From Phalacrocorax aristotelis (taxonomy: Eukaryota; Chordata; Aves; Suliformes; Phalacrocoracidae): DNA of 64,000 nucleotides. Below are positions 1 to 11,516 of the stretch, piece by piece. The notes beneath the pieces were generated by a model. The model had not been told where the DNA came from. It saw nothing but the letters and a program-made list of their open reading frames with translations, and made no database searches. Location of the stretch: contig NW_027441230.1 in NCBI RefSeq assembly GCF_949628215.1, positions 62,001 to 126,000 of the forward strand. Reading direction: 5' to 3'. Each line of letters starts with the position of its first letter. Position 1 is the stretch's first letter. The position numbers were made by a program, and so were the translations under genes.

Positions 1-704
1 CCAGGTCCTCGAGCAAAAGCAATCCCACGAACGGCTTTGCCTTTGCCTGAGGCAGGGAGGACCCAGACTGTGTTGCCCAGCGTACTTTTTGCGTGCGCTA
101 CAGGGCCTCCATCCCCTCCCACAGGATGTAGGATTTCTGACTGGGCAGGGCCAGCTCGCCTGGCAGATCCCCTCCTGTTGACTAACCACGTGGCTTTTGC
201 CAAATGTGCACCCCAGGGCCTGAATGTCCCACCCCCCCTTGCTCTCAGCGTAGCTTTTAACAGTCCATTGTACCCCTCCATTTTCCCAGAGGCTGGTGCG
301 TGACAGGGGGTGTGATACACCCACTCAATGCCGCGCTCTTTGGCCCAGGGGTCTGTGAGGTTGTTTCGGAAATGAGTCCCGTTGTCTGACTCAGTTCTCT
401 CTGAGGTGCCATGTCGCCACAGGACTTGTTTTTCCAGACCCAGGAGAGCGTTCCGGGCAGTGGCGTGGGGGACAGGAGATGTTTCCAGCCAGTCAGTCAA
501 TGTTTCTACCATTGTAAGCCCATGGCGCTTGCCTTGGCGGGTCTGTGGGAGTGTGATATAGTCAATGTGCCAGGCCTCCCCATATTTATATTTCAGCCAT
601 CGTCCCCCACACCACAGAGGCTTTACCCGCTTCGCTTGCTTGATTGCAGCGCACGTGTCACATTCGTGGATAACCTGTGCAATAACATCCATGGTCAAGT
701 CCAC
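1..704 (-). pseudogene. ERV pol: integrase region, copy 1 (cut by window edge)
   Basis: The minus-strand reading is open from 704 to the window edge. It shows a CxxC pair of the zinc-binding segment, a WHIDYITL-type first catalytic Asp, an ESDNGT second Asp block, and the SGKxE block with the catalytic Glu. This is the retroviral D,D-35-E integrase order. It is nearly identical to the copy at 36743-37531, which shows its C-terminus. The reading frame differs from that of the RNase H part by a frameshift at about 705-725. The element is an old, inactive genomic copy. Confidence 0.85.
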
Positions 705-724
705 CCCTCAATCACGAGCCCACT

Positions 725-1306
725 CTATGTTGCATCTCTCCCTTGATGGCCTGAGGTGTCATGGGCCCACCGAGCTAGAAATAGTTCACCCTTTTGCTGC
801 CAGTCCAGATCCACCTCAGCCACTTCAATCTTGGCAGCCTGATCTACCTGCTGGTTGTTTCGATGCTCTTCAGTGGCCCGACTCTTGGGGACGTGAGCAT
901 CCACATGCCGTACCTTTACAACCAGGTTCTCTTCCTGGGCACCAATATCTTGCCCCAGTGCGGCAGCCCAGATGGCTTTGCCTCTGCGCTGCCAGTTCTG
1001 CTTCCATTGCTGCAGCCAGCCCCACAGGGCATTTGCCACCATCCAGGAGTCAGTACAGAGATAGAGCACTGGCCACTTTTCCCGTTCAGCAATGTCTAAG
1101 GCCAGCTAGATGGCCTTTACCTCTGCAAACTGACTCGATTCACCTTCTCCTTCAGCAGGTTCTGCTACTTGTGTAGGACTCCATACAGCAGCCTTCCATC
1201 TCCGGTGCTTTCCCACAAGGCGACAGGACCCATCAGTAAACAGGGCATACTGCTTCTCATTTTCTGGCAGTTTGTTATACAGTGGGGCCTCTTCAGCACG
1301 TGTCAC
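725..1306 (-). pseudogene. ERV pol: RNase H and integrase zinc-finger start, copy 1
   Basis: This minus-strand pol segment contains the RNase H landmarks FTDGS, a Glu in AEVKAI, a CTDSW Asp and a VDAH motif. The H-x4-H half of the integrase zinc finger (HDTSGH) follows. Copy 1 has a nonsense TAG at about 1106-1108 where copy 2 has a Gln codon. It also lacks 3 bp near 1170 that copy 2 has. The frame ends at a stop (725) just before the integrase frame begins, through a frameshift present in both copies. That frameshift therefore predates the duplication. Confidence 0.85.
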
Positions 1307-1680
1307 CCCCTCCTCTGGTCATATTCCAAAGTCTTTGCCTTCTGGCCAGCCCATGGTCACTTCCAAGACTCCCGGGCCACTGGGGTTCCCTACTCGAGCC
1401 TGCTGGGTGATCAGTGCGACCCATTTACTCCATGTAGCATCACTTTGTGCTAATCCCACCTGGCACTGCTTGTGGTTCTCCCGAGTGCGGGGGGCTTTGA
1501 AGAGCTCTTGGCGCACAACGGGCACCCAGCCTCTGTTCGCACCATACCCGATCGTCGCTCATGGGCTCTCCCCTGAGCCCGTCTGACCGTACGCCGGCAG
1601 AGTGGCGTTATAACCGTGCCAGGAGCTCTCCAGCACTCCCTGACCATGATCACCAGAGATCTTTCTCTAACAAACCATCA
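1307..1680 (-). pseudogene. ERV pol: segment upstream of RNase H, 5'-truncated, copy 1
   Basis: This continues the pol reading upstream of RNase H. An open frame at 1319-1525 and a shifted frame at 1450-1653 are separated by stops, including one in frame just before the RNase H part. Recognisable ERV sequence fades at about 1660-1680, so the provirus lacks gag, protease, most of reverse transcriptase and the 5' LTR. The sequence just beyond (1690-1760) is unusually different between the two duplicates. Confidence 0.6.
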
Positions 1681-3363
1681 AGTGCCTCCTCTTCAGAGAG
1701 TAGAAAGCAAATGCACACACAAGCACTGCTGTCTGGCAGGAGAGCCCTCACTGACTGTTTAAATTAAGAATCAAGACTGGCAAGCACACTTGACAGTAGC
1801 ACTCAGTTCCAGGAGGACAGAAACGCAGATAAGATCTAGCCACTGCTTCACACCAGGAAAGTGATAAATGCCGGTCTTTTGCGTTACGCTGACATGAGTG
1901 TTAGTAACGGGAGATAAAGGAACTGACCGGCCTCCAGCTGCGTATTAGTGACAGCTGCTTCCAGCTGGTTCTTTGACTCAAGGCTTACCTGGCCCACGGA
2001 ACTGCTGGATCCTGCGGAGACGAGCATGCCGTTCTCGTCCTTTAGGAAACTCCTCTGAGACCAATAGGCTGGATCAGAAGCAAAGGCTTTCCTGTGCCCT
2101 GGATTCCTAGGGTCACACACGCTTGTGCTGTCGGTGTTCACAGAAGTCACACACCTCCTTCCTGCATCCTTCTCTCTGTCTGTATTCAAATTACAGCCAT
2201 AGTATCAAACTACCAGCAATCAGGCTTTCACTAATAAATCATGGTCTAGTCTGGGTTTAAACCCAGTTCAAGAGCAAGGCACACCACACCGATGGCTGCT
2301 GTGGGATAAGCCTGCTCTTGAACCACGCCGGGTGATGCACAGCCCAGGAGTGAGTGACCTGAACCAACAGGCACATCAGGAACCGCCACTTGCATTTTTC
2401 CCTCTGCCTCACGTATGGGTCACCCACACAGCACAGTGCATTGGGAAACGCTTTTTATTTGAGGAACAGATGTCATTCAAAAGGAACCGCAGAACATTTC
2501 TCTCCGAGCATCCAAAGGCACTCGTTATCGTGACTGCTTTGGTGAGAACAGCATTCCTGCGATGGAAACCTGCAAGGTTTGCACAGAAGACAAAAGTACC
2601 AGCAACGTAAGAAACAAATGCTACCTTACTATGTGAAATTCTATTATTTCATAGCATTTTCCGACTGGCCTAGACTAAGAGGTTACAAGCATTGCCTAAC
2701 AACTCACAAGAGACTATGGACTGGCTTCTGCCTGGAGCTTGCTTCTTCCCCACCACAAGCTAGTTATGGTTGGTTACATGGGAAGGGATGAATTGCAGCA
2801 AATAAATGGAGTGCGCTGACAACCCTGAGAGTCATCTTCCATGAGAAGGGGTTCTGATGGGGGATTAAACTACTTAGTTATCTGCGGCCTTATTTGCATG
2901 CTGGGCATGTCCTTGTAGTACGATCTGTCCAAGGTCTTGGTCTTTTCTCATGACAAAAGGACAGCAGAGAAGGACAGTAACTGACCTTCATTGCCCTCAA
3001 GTCCAAATATACCAGAACTGAGGTTGATTTGGCCCTACCACCTGTAGGAAACTCATCTGACAGCTACTGGCCTCTTTCCTGCTCTTTATCGTTCTGCCTA
3101 TTTTTAAGTGAAAGAGGCAGAAACAAAGCAGAAAGGTGTCAGCAAGTGGGAAGAGATCACTATTTGATCACACAATCAAGTCTAGCAAGATGTGTACACC
3201 AACAGCTTGATGCTCATCATTGTTTTCGTTTCAGCTCTCTTAAATTCTCTAAACACATTTACCATAGTGTAAATATATCTATTTTGCATAACAAACATTA
3301 TCATAACAGAAAAAACTCTCTCTCAACTGGGCTTCTGCTCGTTTCCTACCCATAACTCCCTAC
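1681..3363. other. Unassigned sequence 3' of the AHCTF1-like exons
   Basis: I found no further ELYS exon here. The expected long exons for the ELYS C-terminal disordered tail and AT-hook were not recognised. A minus-strand open frame at 1884-2189 includes a possible splice acceptor and donor pair, but its protein matches nothing I know. Copy 2 carries the same sequence at 38510-40193. Confidence 0.5.
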
Positions 3364-3459
3364 CTTTGGCCAATACACGACTGCTGAAAGGTGCTCTTGG
3401 ATCCACATATCCTGCATTAGCTGGTTTTGTTACCGTTGAGAACAGCTTTGCTCTTGCGG
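3364..3459 (-). CDS. AHCTF1: AHCTF1-like exon E24, copy 1
   Basis: The acceptor is tttacag and the donor AAAG|GTA. The encoded segment aligns without gaps to the ELYS stretch that begins RPKPLS, but only about a dozen of 30 positions match. Copy 1 reads RAKLFS here, whereas copy 2 keeps RPKPFS, so copy 1 has lost ancestral residues. It enters at phase 1 (GCC completed) and leaves at phase 1. This is the last exon I can recognise. Confidence 0.65.
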
Positions 3460-3544
3460 CTGTAAAGCACGAGGGAAAAACGATCAGCCTTGTGCAATCA
3501 AAGCGATGGTTAGTTGTGCGTTATGTTCCCCCCTGAAAAATTAC

Positions 3545-3692
3545 CTCCTCTTGGTCCGGATGAAGGCAGACGGGAAGGCTTGGCTCTCCCTGCAGCCAGC
3601 TGCCTCGGACCTCTAGGAAGGGTCTTGCCGTGTTGGCCTGAGAGAGAATTTCTGGCAACTGCTCTCTGTCTCCAGCGAGGAGCACGATCATT
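3545..3692 (-). CDS. AHCTF1: AHCTF1-like exon E23, copy 1
   Basis: The acceptor is ttcatcag and the donor AGGAG|GTAATT. The exon encodes an NDRxPR...R...ARNS...YG/HGK-LPR pattern matching the ELYS segment NDRDPRLRERSLARNS. It is open throughout, enters at phase 0 and leaves at phase 1. The C-terminal half is Arg/Pro-rich and diverged. Confidence 0.8.
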
Positions 3693-4865
3693 CTGATGAA
3701 CAAAAAGCGTAAAGCAAGAAGGTAACTAATGACAAGGAGTTCATTGCACGGAACTCTCGGTGCTATTTCAAATTAGTGAATATGTTTCCTCTACAGGTGC
3801 AGTAAAATACACCCACGGCACAGAACGGCAGCCAGTTCTGACCATCAGCGCACACCAGCTTCACCCGGTATTTTTAGCCAAGCCGAAGGAAGACTGGAAT
3901 AACAACAGAACCTACAGCTATAATTTAAAACCATTCCCGCACTCTGCAGAACCTGATTCTGACACGCTCGTCAGCACCCACAAGTTTCACGTGGCTGACA
4001 AAACAGCAGCCTTGCCCTTGTTTTTCCTGAAACGCCACTGCCCCAGGTGACTGAATCTCCAGGGCAACGGCGGGTTACGTTGGACAAAAGGAAGTGACGA
4101 TTAAAATGAGGAAGAGAAAGCTACCTACACACCCCTTCCCCCTGGATGGAAGCTTTCAAACGCAGGACCTAAACCTTCCAAAGCCACCTGGGTACGTTTG
4201 CTTCCCTGGAGAACTATGGTTCCCCAAAACAGCACATGGATCACAGAACCACCACAGAAGTTCCCATGACACAGGCTTTGACCTGCCTATTTTGAGATAC
4301 CGAAGTTAGGTAGGAATTTCTGTCCTAAAAGTGGTAAAACGAAAGCTGTGGAACTGCAGAGCTCACGCTATAATTTGAGGAAATAACACAAAAAAAGAAC
4401 ACCCCACGGTGCAAATTTTGCCTGTGGATTGGCATCCTGACCGCTCTCAGCGAGAGAAAGAGAGTTGCGTGCAAGGTACAAGAGATACACACAACACTCT
4501 CTTCATTCCACAGTGACCCAAACAACTTCCAATAATCCCAGCCCTCCATAACATACATCTCTGAATAACTGAGTGGTGAGAGCGGCTGACAGGGAAGAGA
4601 TCTATTTATTCCTCAGATGCAAACTATCAGAAGTGGAGCCAACAACAGCCTGGAACATTGAATTTACAACTTCACAGGGCAGCATTGGAGCAGCGAAACA
4701 TTTTGTTCCACTTTTGGGTTCAGCTGTAACGTAAGGTGTAGAGGCTCGTTCCTGGTATTTCAAAGAAGGGTGTGATAAGGAAAGCAGGATTCTCACCGAG
4801 CGCTGTTAAACCGGTTCGTAACCCCTGAGAGAAACCGGCCCACTCGGCAGAACTTCTACGCTTAC

Positions 4866-4979
4866 CGTGAGATGAACGTTCATCGCCTGGGTCAGCTGTG
4901 CTGCTGGGACGTAGTGGGCACGCTGCAGACGGTGGACTGAAAGAATGCCACGGTTCCGTAAAAATTTCTCCACACACTT
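4866..4979 (-). CDS. AHCTF1: AHCTF1-like exon E22, copy 1
   Basis: The acceptor is ttctcatag and the donor CACG|GTAAGC. It encodes EKFL...VHRLQRAHYVPA, matching ELYS VKFL...VHHLQRANYVPA. About six residues between KFL and LQRA are missing relative to ELYS, an in-frame deletion present in both duplicates. The phase is 0/0. Confidence 0.85.
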
Positions 4980-5072
4980 CTATGAGAAATATCACATTTA
5001 AAACAATAGATGACGATACTGCCTCTTCTCTTTGCAAAGAGGGATGAAGGTTTTCTTCTTGTCCGCACTTAC

Positions 5073-5217
5073 TTGTTCGGAGCCTGTGAAAGGCAGCTTC
5101 AGGAAGTCTTCCACCAGCCCCATCTCCCGACACATGTCATACATGTGTTTTAGTAGTTCGTCCATGTTTACCTTAGTGGTGTGTTGCTGCAGCAGAGCCC
5201 AAGCCTCCGCCGTGCAC
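5073..5217 (-). CDS. AHCTF1: AHCTF1-like exon E21, copy 1
   Basis: The acceptor is ttacag and the donor GAACAA|GTAAGT. It encodes AEAW-LLQQH and [18 protein letters not shown], a very well conserved ELYS helical-domain segment. This is one of the best-preserved exons. It enters at phase 2 (AG|G Arg) and leaves at phase 0, and it is identical in copy 2. Confidence 0.92.
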
Positions 5218-5388
5218 CTGTAATTGATTTTTCGAGATGTAAAGGAATATTAATAGGATAACAAAAAAGATGCCCCTCAACTATTGTGCTCAAAGTTTAA
5301 AGGAAATTTAGGGGTTTGTGATTTCTGTTGTTTGTTCTCCACCTTTCACAGGATTTCAATGCCAAAATGGTGGCATATATTTCTTTAC

Positions 5389-5576
5389 CTGTTGGACAAC
5401 AGCACAGTGAGGAAGAGCCGCACTTCACGACTGCTTGAGAACGACGGCTTCATCGTCTGTGTGTATCTGAGGGCTCACCCATGCTCTCCTTGGCACACGA
5501 GGGACTGAGGAACTCTCACGTGTTGCCACGACACAGGTTTGATTGCAGCCGGATGAAAGAGCAGGGCCAGGGAGCT
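5389..5576 (-). pseudogene. AHCTF1: AHCTF1-like exon E20 with in-frame TGA, copy 1
   Basis: The acceptor is ctcctgcag and the donor AACAG|GTAAAG. It encodes LLFHPA, SWQH, CQGEH, then a TGA at 5477-5475, then ALRY-QTMKP and LTVLLSNR. All of these align to ELYS (LLFHPA...SQGEHRQALRYIQTMKP). The stop replaces the residue at the RQ position and could derive from a CGA codon by CpG decay. The same stop is in copy 2, so it predates the duplication. Confidence 0.9.
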
Positions 5577-6325
5577 CTGCAGGAGCCAGAGATCAGCTTT
5601 ACTGAGATATATACACACACGCACGCAACAAAGCTATTCAAAAGTGTCTTCAGTGAGGGTGAAGGTCTGTTACAGAAACTGAGGCGATGACTAATGAAAG
5701 ACTTGATACAGGACAGGCAAATGTAAATTCTGAAGGATTTGCAGCAAAAAATATTCAGTGAGCCGTACGGAGCAAAGGGAGTCTTTTAAAAGGAGCGATT
5801 CTCACTTTTCTAGGACCACCAAATCTCCGTATGCAAACATCACCTTTTATAACTACAGGTTATTCTCCCAGGCAAGCAGGTTATACTGACATCGTGACAG
5901 GCAAAGAACACCATTCAGCATCAGCAGGAACATGAATTAGATGGAAAAGTCATTTTTGCAGTCTTCCACCTCAAATCACGCTGCCGGGATGGTATTTTGA
6001 ATATTTAAAGTACCCAAACCACTGCGTCTGAGAAAGTGCGCGCCTGCTCTGCTGGAAACAACCCAAACAGATGGCTTTGGCGAGTCACGTGTCAGGCATT
6101 ATTAAAGGCGGCTTCGTCACTGCCTTAATCCATTTCCTGCCAACGTAACGGAAACCAAACTGCAGATCATCACGTCTTGCTGAAGGTGCTGCTGGAGCAG
6201 AAGTACAAAAAAAGCTTCCCATGGTTTATCACCTGTTATTAGCTAAGCACCAGGTTTTTAAAGTCATTTGCTAGATCATAGCCTTGTACCACAACGTATG
6301 CCTAACTAAACTGTCACATGCTTAC

Positions 6326-6472
6326 TTCATAGTCCTTGTGGTCTAGAAGCCAAAATCCTTGAATAAGCTTCACGAAACTCCAAGGGATGGCAAAGGCAGC
6401 TGGGAAGGAGTTGACAGAAGCTTCTGTTTTGTTCCGAAAGGAACGCATGATGTCTAGCAGCAAGTAAATTGT
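6326..6472 (-). CDS. AHCTF1: AHCTF1-like exon E19, copy 1
   Basis: The acceptor is gatatcag and the donor ATGAA|GTAAGC. It encodes [17 protein letters not shown] and [15 protein letters not shown], matching [13 protein letters not shown]...[15 protein letters not shown]. It is 147 bp, phase 0/0 and open. Confidence 0.92.
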
Positions 6473-6552
6473 CTGATATCAAGTATCTAATTAAGGCTAA
6501 TAAATTTGCAAGACCAACAATTTATCCCATGAAATAATCACATGAAATAATA

Positions 6553-6582
6553 TTATTCCTATGATTAATATAATAGGAATAA
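6553..6582. repeat. AT-rich inverted repeat in intron
   Basis: The arms TTATTCCTAT and ATAGGAATAA flank a 10-bp loop in a very AT-rich stretch. The same structure is in copy 2 near 43387-43416. It is a possible cruciform, with no assigned function. Confidence 0.6.
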
Positions 6583-7701
6583 ATAATAAAAGGAAATAAA
6601 AATATCATAGTGGTAGGACGCAGAAAATACTCATGTATTAGTCCTGCCGTTTTACGCTGTTGCAACCTGAAGGTAGCCAGGCCCTAACAACAAAATTGCA
6701 TTCTGAATAAATAACCAGAAAGACAGACTCTCTGATTTCTCCAAGGCATTCAGAAAGGTTGCCTTTCGATATTTAAACAGTTCCGTTGGAAACTCAGGCT
6801 CCCTCTTTAGTCACTGGAGCCACCGGCTGGACATTCAAAACACGTGAACGGCCAATGCTTGATTATTAAAGCAAACAAGTTCTACAGCTGGTTTTTCCCT
6901 CCTTTCCAGCGTATATGAAACAACTGAAATTAGGGTGTCCTTACAGCACAGCTTAGCTCTCAATGATTAAAACTGGATTTGAACCAGTACCTGGATCACT
7001 CATCGGCAGTGTCGTTTTCTCTTTCTGACAGCTGTTTTGGGGGGTGTATTCTCATCAGAGAGCTCCGGGGTGCAACAGCTTTTAAAGCCCCTGCTCTCTA
7101 GGCTCCCCTCTCGGGTCAGGCAACAAACAACCAAAGCAACACAGTGTATTTCGGCAGCTTAAAAATTCAGTTTCTGCCCAGTGGCTTTTCTCTTCTCTCT
7201 CTCTTTATTATTCTGTGTGCCTCCTCTTGTAACAGCACAAAAGCAAGCCCTCTTAGCTGTGCTGGAAAATGGATGATTTCAGCAAAATCAGGTCCTGGTA
7301 AACCGCTGTCAGAAATCCTTTTGCTCTGAAGCAGCACATTCTAGTGCATTGCTCGAGGAAGCAGCCGTTTGCTACAGCTGTGGGTGCTTCAAAAATGAAA
7401 AACTGTGTCTAAATTTTGAGAAAACCTAAGGGAGCTTTCTACCTTTAACGTTGCTTAGTAAACCTGTTTTCTCACATCAGAAAAGGCTTTGCAACAAAAC
7501 ATTTTAAAAATTCCTAAACAATCCACAGTACAAACAAATAATCAAAGCTTCCTTCTGTGCCTTCATTCTAAACTACATGTTTTCCCTTGCACTGTGTTTG
7601 AAGCATAAATTAGAAAATGCATCGAACGCGTAGGTGACAGACATTTCAGACCCCTGATGCGCGTATACTGGAGGTGTGACAGAAATAACTCCAAGGGATA
7701 C

Positions 7702-7758
7702 AATTGCATGTTTGTGGCTTTCTTCAACGCCTTCTAGCAAATAGAGCTCCAGCAGTGC
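7702..7758 (-). CDS. AHCTF1: AHCTF1-like exon E18, copy 1
   Basis: This is a 57-bp exon with acceptor cattccag and donor GCAATT|GTATCC. It encodes [19 protein letters not shown], the same length as the ELYS segment AVLDMYLLDGVTEAAKHSI. The phase is 0/0. The donor is weak (GTATCC) in both copies. Confidence 0.88.
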
Positions 7759-7885
7759 CTGGAATGAAAAGGGAAAAGGTTTTTAAAAACTCCTCTCTTT
7801 GAGAAATCATTGGCTTTGGGGGAGGGCTGGGCTGGGGCTGGGGTTTGTGGTGGTGGTGGTTGTTTTCAGGGAACACAACACTCAC

Positions 7886-8009
7886 CCGTAAACTAGGAGG
7901 TGGGTATTTCCCAGTTCCTCCTTCCTCTCTCTGCCACATCTCCTCAACTTGGTCTCCTAACTGGGAAACCATCCCATCGACCGTCAGGCAGTCAGAGTCC
8001 CATTTGCCT
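7886..8009 (-). CDS. AHCTF1: AHCTF1-like exon E17, copy 1
   Basis: The acceptor is gttccag and the donor CGG|GTGAGT. It encodes [17 protein letters not shown] and [13 protein letters not shown], strongly matching ELYS GKWNPDCL...[13 protein letters not shown]. It is 124 bp, phase 2 in and 0 out, and open. Confidence 0.93.
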
Positions 8010-9463
8010 CTGGAACAAAACGTAGCGAGGATTTGCACAGAGGAAAACACTAATTCCAGCCTCGCGGTGTCACAGATTTCCTCCAGCCAAAACAAACCCA
8101 GCAAAAGCTCCCACGAGCCCAAGAACGGAACAAACATACACAGGCATGATCGTGACTTGAAATAGACTGGAAAGAAATTTCTCAGTCAGGTGAAAGGTGT
8201 TCATTAGATCATAGTGAGCTATTAAAGGAGTTCCAAGTAGGAATCCTAGAAGCTCCCCTATTACGGGGAAAGTTGCAGTGACCTTTTAGTTTTCAGGTTT
8301 TCTTTTGTGCCGCATTACTTGTAATACAAAGGCAGCGTGAGCAAAGCTACCCCAAATCTCACGCCTCCAGCGGGACTGTTCCCACACACAGCGGTGAGAC
8401 CACAGCACGGAAATGTCCGGCTTTGTTCTCAGCACCTCGCTTCTGTTACTGAAAAACAGTCACGGTCACAAAGCTGAGCCCACAGCTGAATTCTGGTACC
8501 ACCTGAAGCAGCACGTTTGTGCCTCTGCACATGCCATCACAGTGACGGAGGGCTGGCCTGGTAAACACTGCATTCCTCAGAAGCCCATCGCAGGCTCCTG
8601 CGGGCTGCGACGCCAGCCTTTCATTTCCCGAGGAGGACGAGCAGAAGCAGCACGCTGGAGGTGGTGCTTCTAAGGAGCCCGTGAGCCTGTACGAGAGTTA
8701 CCTCAGAAGGAACCTCAGGAAGAGGAGCTTGAAAGCCAACGCCTGACATAGAGCAGCTTCCACCTGGACTCCTCCTGCAGCACCTTGTTCACGGTGCCAC
8801 AGCCTGAGCTTCTTTAGGACTTGCTTTAGTTACAGTACAGGTGCCAAATTAAAATCTGCTCTCACCTAACCCAAGGCACATCACCTGTATGCCAGGGAGC
8901 CAGTCCAGGAAAGGGAGTTCCCGTGAGGAAGGCACTTTTATCCAGTCGCCAGGAGAGCGCTGGCTGTGCCAGCTGCGTGGACCTCTGCCCATCTCCTTCA
9001 AGGACACCGCGGTGCTTGGGAGTAGGAGATTTGGGCCAATCCCCTTATCGCCATCTACTACTCGTCAAGGAGAGAGATTATTTTTGGTTTTTAAAACATG
9101 CTTTCTTCTGTGTCCAGAACAATTGCTCTGCAAAGGCCGTGCCTTGCTGACCTGGCCGTGACGGATCCTGTCCTCATCACATGCCCTTTTCCAGTAGTCA
9201 CAAATCACACAGAATAGCCAGTGAATTACGTGCGCTTCAAAGAAACGATGATACCAACAAAGGGCACTAAGCAGAGGTATATATCAACGTTTTAACCCAG
9301 GAAAGTAACCTCTGTGTTCTGCAGAACACGCGCATCACTGAAGTCAGGGCTGTTGCCGGCAAATGCATGAAGCGTAGCAAATGCAGCTGTTGATGGAAAA
9401 GCCACTCGCTGCCGCTTCTGAATTTGCAGTGGAACTGTTCTAGAGCTTTCCTGCACGTCTTAC

Positions 9464-9557
9464 CTTGATAAACGCTCCAGTTTCTGTCGATGACCCGTGT
9501 AGTAGCTCTGAATCAGAGGATAATTGTAGAAAGGTCTAGAGAAACGCATATCACCTC
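9464..9557 (-). CDS. AHCTF1: AHCTF1-like exon E16, copy 1
   Basis: The acceptor is cctgtag and the donor TCAAG|GTAAG. It encodes FYNYPLIQSYYTGHRQKLER, matching ELYS CYNYPVIQNYYTSRRQKFER. It is 94 bp and open, phase 1 in and 2 out. Confidence 0.92.
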
Positions 9558-10324
9558 CTACAGGCAATAAATAAGAAGTAAGTTAAAGAGGTAATATCAC
9601 ATTTTCAACCTACAGTTTTTGACTAAAAAGACAGAAGCATGTATAAGCTGAGCATCCAACGCACAGGCCAGCCTCTGACTTTGAAAGCAGCCAATCCTCC
9701 TTCTGCCTTTGCTAAAAGAGACCGAAGACACAGGAGTCAACTCCTTCTTGTCCCAAGCGCCATTTCAAGTTTACAGCTGAGGTCGCATCCAGAACATGTA
9801 GTGTCAGCTGAGGTTCACTATAAAGAAAAAACCCAATTCTCAAAGGGAATGGGTGTTTAAACATGTCACGTGAGCATGCGTAAGGCAATTAAGGCTGACA
9901 ATAGAATTTATAACCCATCCAAATGATGAACTATTTCCAAGGTGTATTTTTTCCTCAAACAATCAGTAACAAGTTCAAAACATGCAGGCTGTGCCTTTAC
10001 TGTAAAATCAAGCATTCCCGTGTTGGTGCTTTAGGAGTTACTTGTTTAAAATCCCAAGTATTTCAAGCTGTGGGCACGAGCAACTCCTTCACTCAGAGGC
10101 TTAGTGCTGTTTCTGAGAAACACCCCGGAAAGAAACTGTTGGCATCATTCTACACGACGTAGTTGGAAAAAAACGTCAAACCTCCATTTCAGCAGCAGAA
10201 CTTCAGCATCTGCTGTCACTGAACCGGCACGGCTTGGTATTGATGAAGCACTGACAGAACCACGGCTAGGCAGGTGTTCATAGGAGCCACTTACTGCTAC
10301 AAATGCAGGACAGTTTATGCTTAC

Positions 10325-10420
10325 CTGAGCCCTCGGGCAGGAGACGGGACCAACAGAACCAGAGGACCACTCGAGCATACAAAGCTGTGAGGCTGGTTTC
10401 TGCCAGCTTCTTTGTCAAGT
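10325..10420 (-). CDS. AHCTF1: AHCTF1-like exon E15, copy 1
   Basis: The acceptor is ttttgcag and the donor CTCAG|GTAA. It encodes DLTKKLAE and YARVVLWFCWSRLLPEG, matching ELYS YAQVVLWFSHSGLLPEG. It is 96 bp, phase 1 in and 1 out. Confidence 0.92.
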
Positions 10421-11213
10421 CTGCAAAACAGGTAAAAACAAGCTCAAGAGGACTGTTGGTATGCAATTTCTTTTGCTTTGTTTTGTTTTGTTTTTTAATA
10501 AAACTCCCCTCATTGCACTAAATAGACAGTAGAAAAATAACACGGTAGAAATCTTTGCCTCTGCATTTTTTTCACTCCGTAACACATCCTTATCTGAAGA
10601 AAAAACCCACAATCACAAGCAACCCCTACAAAGAAGCAGATTCACTAACAGTTACATAAAAAAAGGAAAGCCTGAACAGTTAAATCCACTCATGGATAAG
10701 ACATCTGTTTTTCACAGAGCAGAGATTTTTACTCTAGCAAAGGGATATTCTCTTTCCTCCTCAATATGCCAGGAACAATTGGTAATAGAAACAGCTACAG
10801 AAATTCATGCAACTCACTTCACATGTCACTCATTCATGCTTCCTTTCCTTTTTTAGTCATTTCCAATCCAATATTTGCATGCAATTACGCACTGCTAGCT
10901 GACAACCAAAGGGAGTATTTGTCACAGTGCCACATCCCGCTGCTGTAATTTCAAGCCGGGTGCGTGCACAGCTCCTTGCTGAACGCAGCCTCCCCACCCA
11001 CTCGCACCAGCCCCACAACAAACTCTTGCCCTGAACTCAACGCGCGTTAAGTGGCAGCCCCAACCCCTCCCATTTAAGCCCCTTCTCCCCGCTACATCTG
11101 ACTTGCTGCCCGTCAGCAAAACCAACAGCAGCTCCTCTTTCCACAATTACAGCCCCAGCATCATCCCAAATCTTAATAAAACATACCACCGAGTTAGAAA
11201 TACTGTGACAAAC

Positions 11214-11354
11214 CTTCTCCAGCCAGCTCGTGGGCTGCTGTTAGAAAGCAGTTTAAGACTCTGCTAAGGTTGCTCAAAAGCAACTGGCGGCGCTGAAGAG
11301 CCTGTAACCTCTGCGGGTCAGTGGAGCTGCAGGAGCCGTCAAACAGCACAACAC
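11214..11354 (-). CDS. AHCTF1: AHCTF1-like exon E14, copy 1
   Basis: The acceptor is cttgaaaag, which is pyrimidine-poor, and the donor is GAAG|GTTTGT. It encodes VLFDGSC, QRRQLLLSNLSRVLNCF and AAHELAGE, matching ELYS PLFDGSC...YLLLSNLNIVLSCF. It is 141 bp, open, phase 1/1. Confidence 0.88.
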
Positions 11355-11516
11355 CTTTTCAAGAGCAAGTATGAAAGCGTCAGCCTGCAGAGCAAGTTCA
11401 GAGTCGCAAAGCGCACTTCCAGATCTGAGGGCAAGACCATCTACCAGCAGATCACTGAATGAGCTCAGCTGGAAAGAATGACTCTAGGTTTGCAGCATGG
11501 CTGCACTAGTACTCAC

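Noticed and set aside
411..1176. Plus-strand frames of 100-200 codons over the ERV
   Set aside because: They are antisense shadows of the pol frames. Domain motifs are all on the minus strand.
1884..2189. 101-codon minus-strand frame downstream of E24, with possible splice sites, considered as a further ELYS exon
   Set aside because: I could not align it to any ELYS segment and the implied exon is tiny. It is left unassigned.
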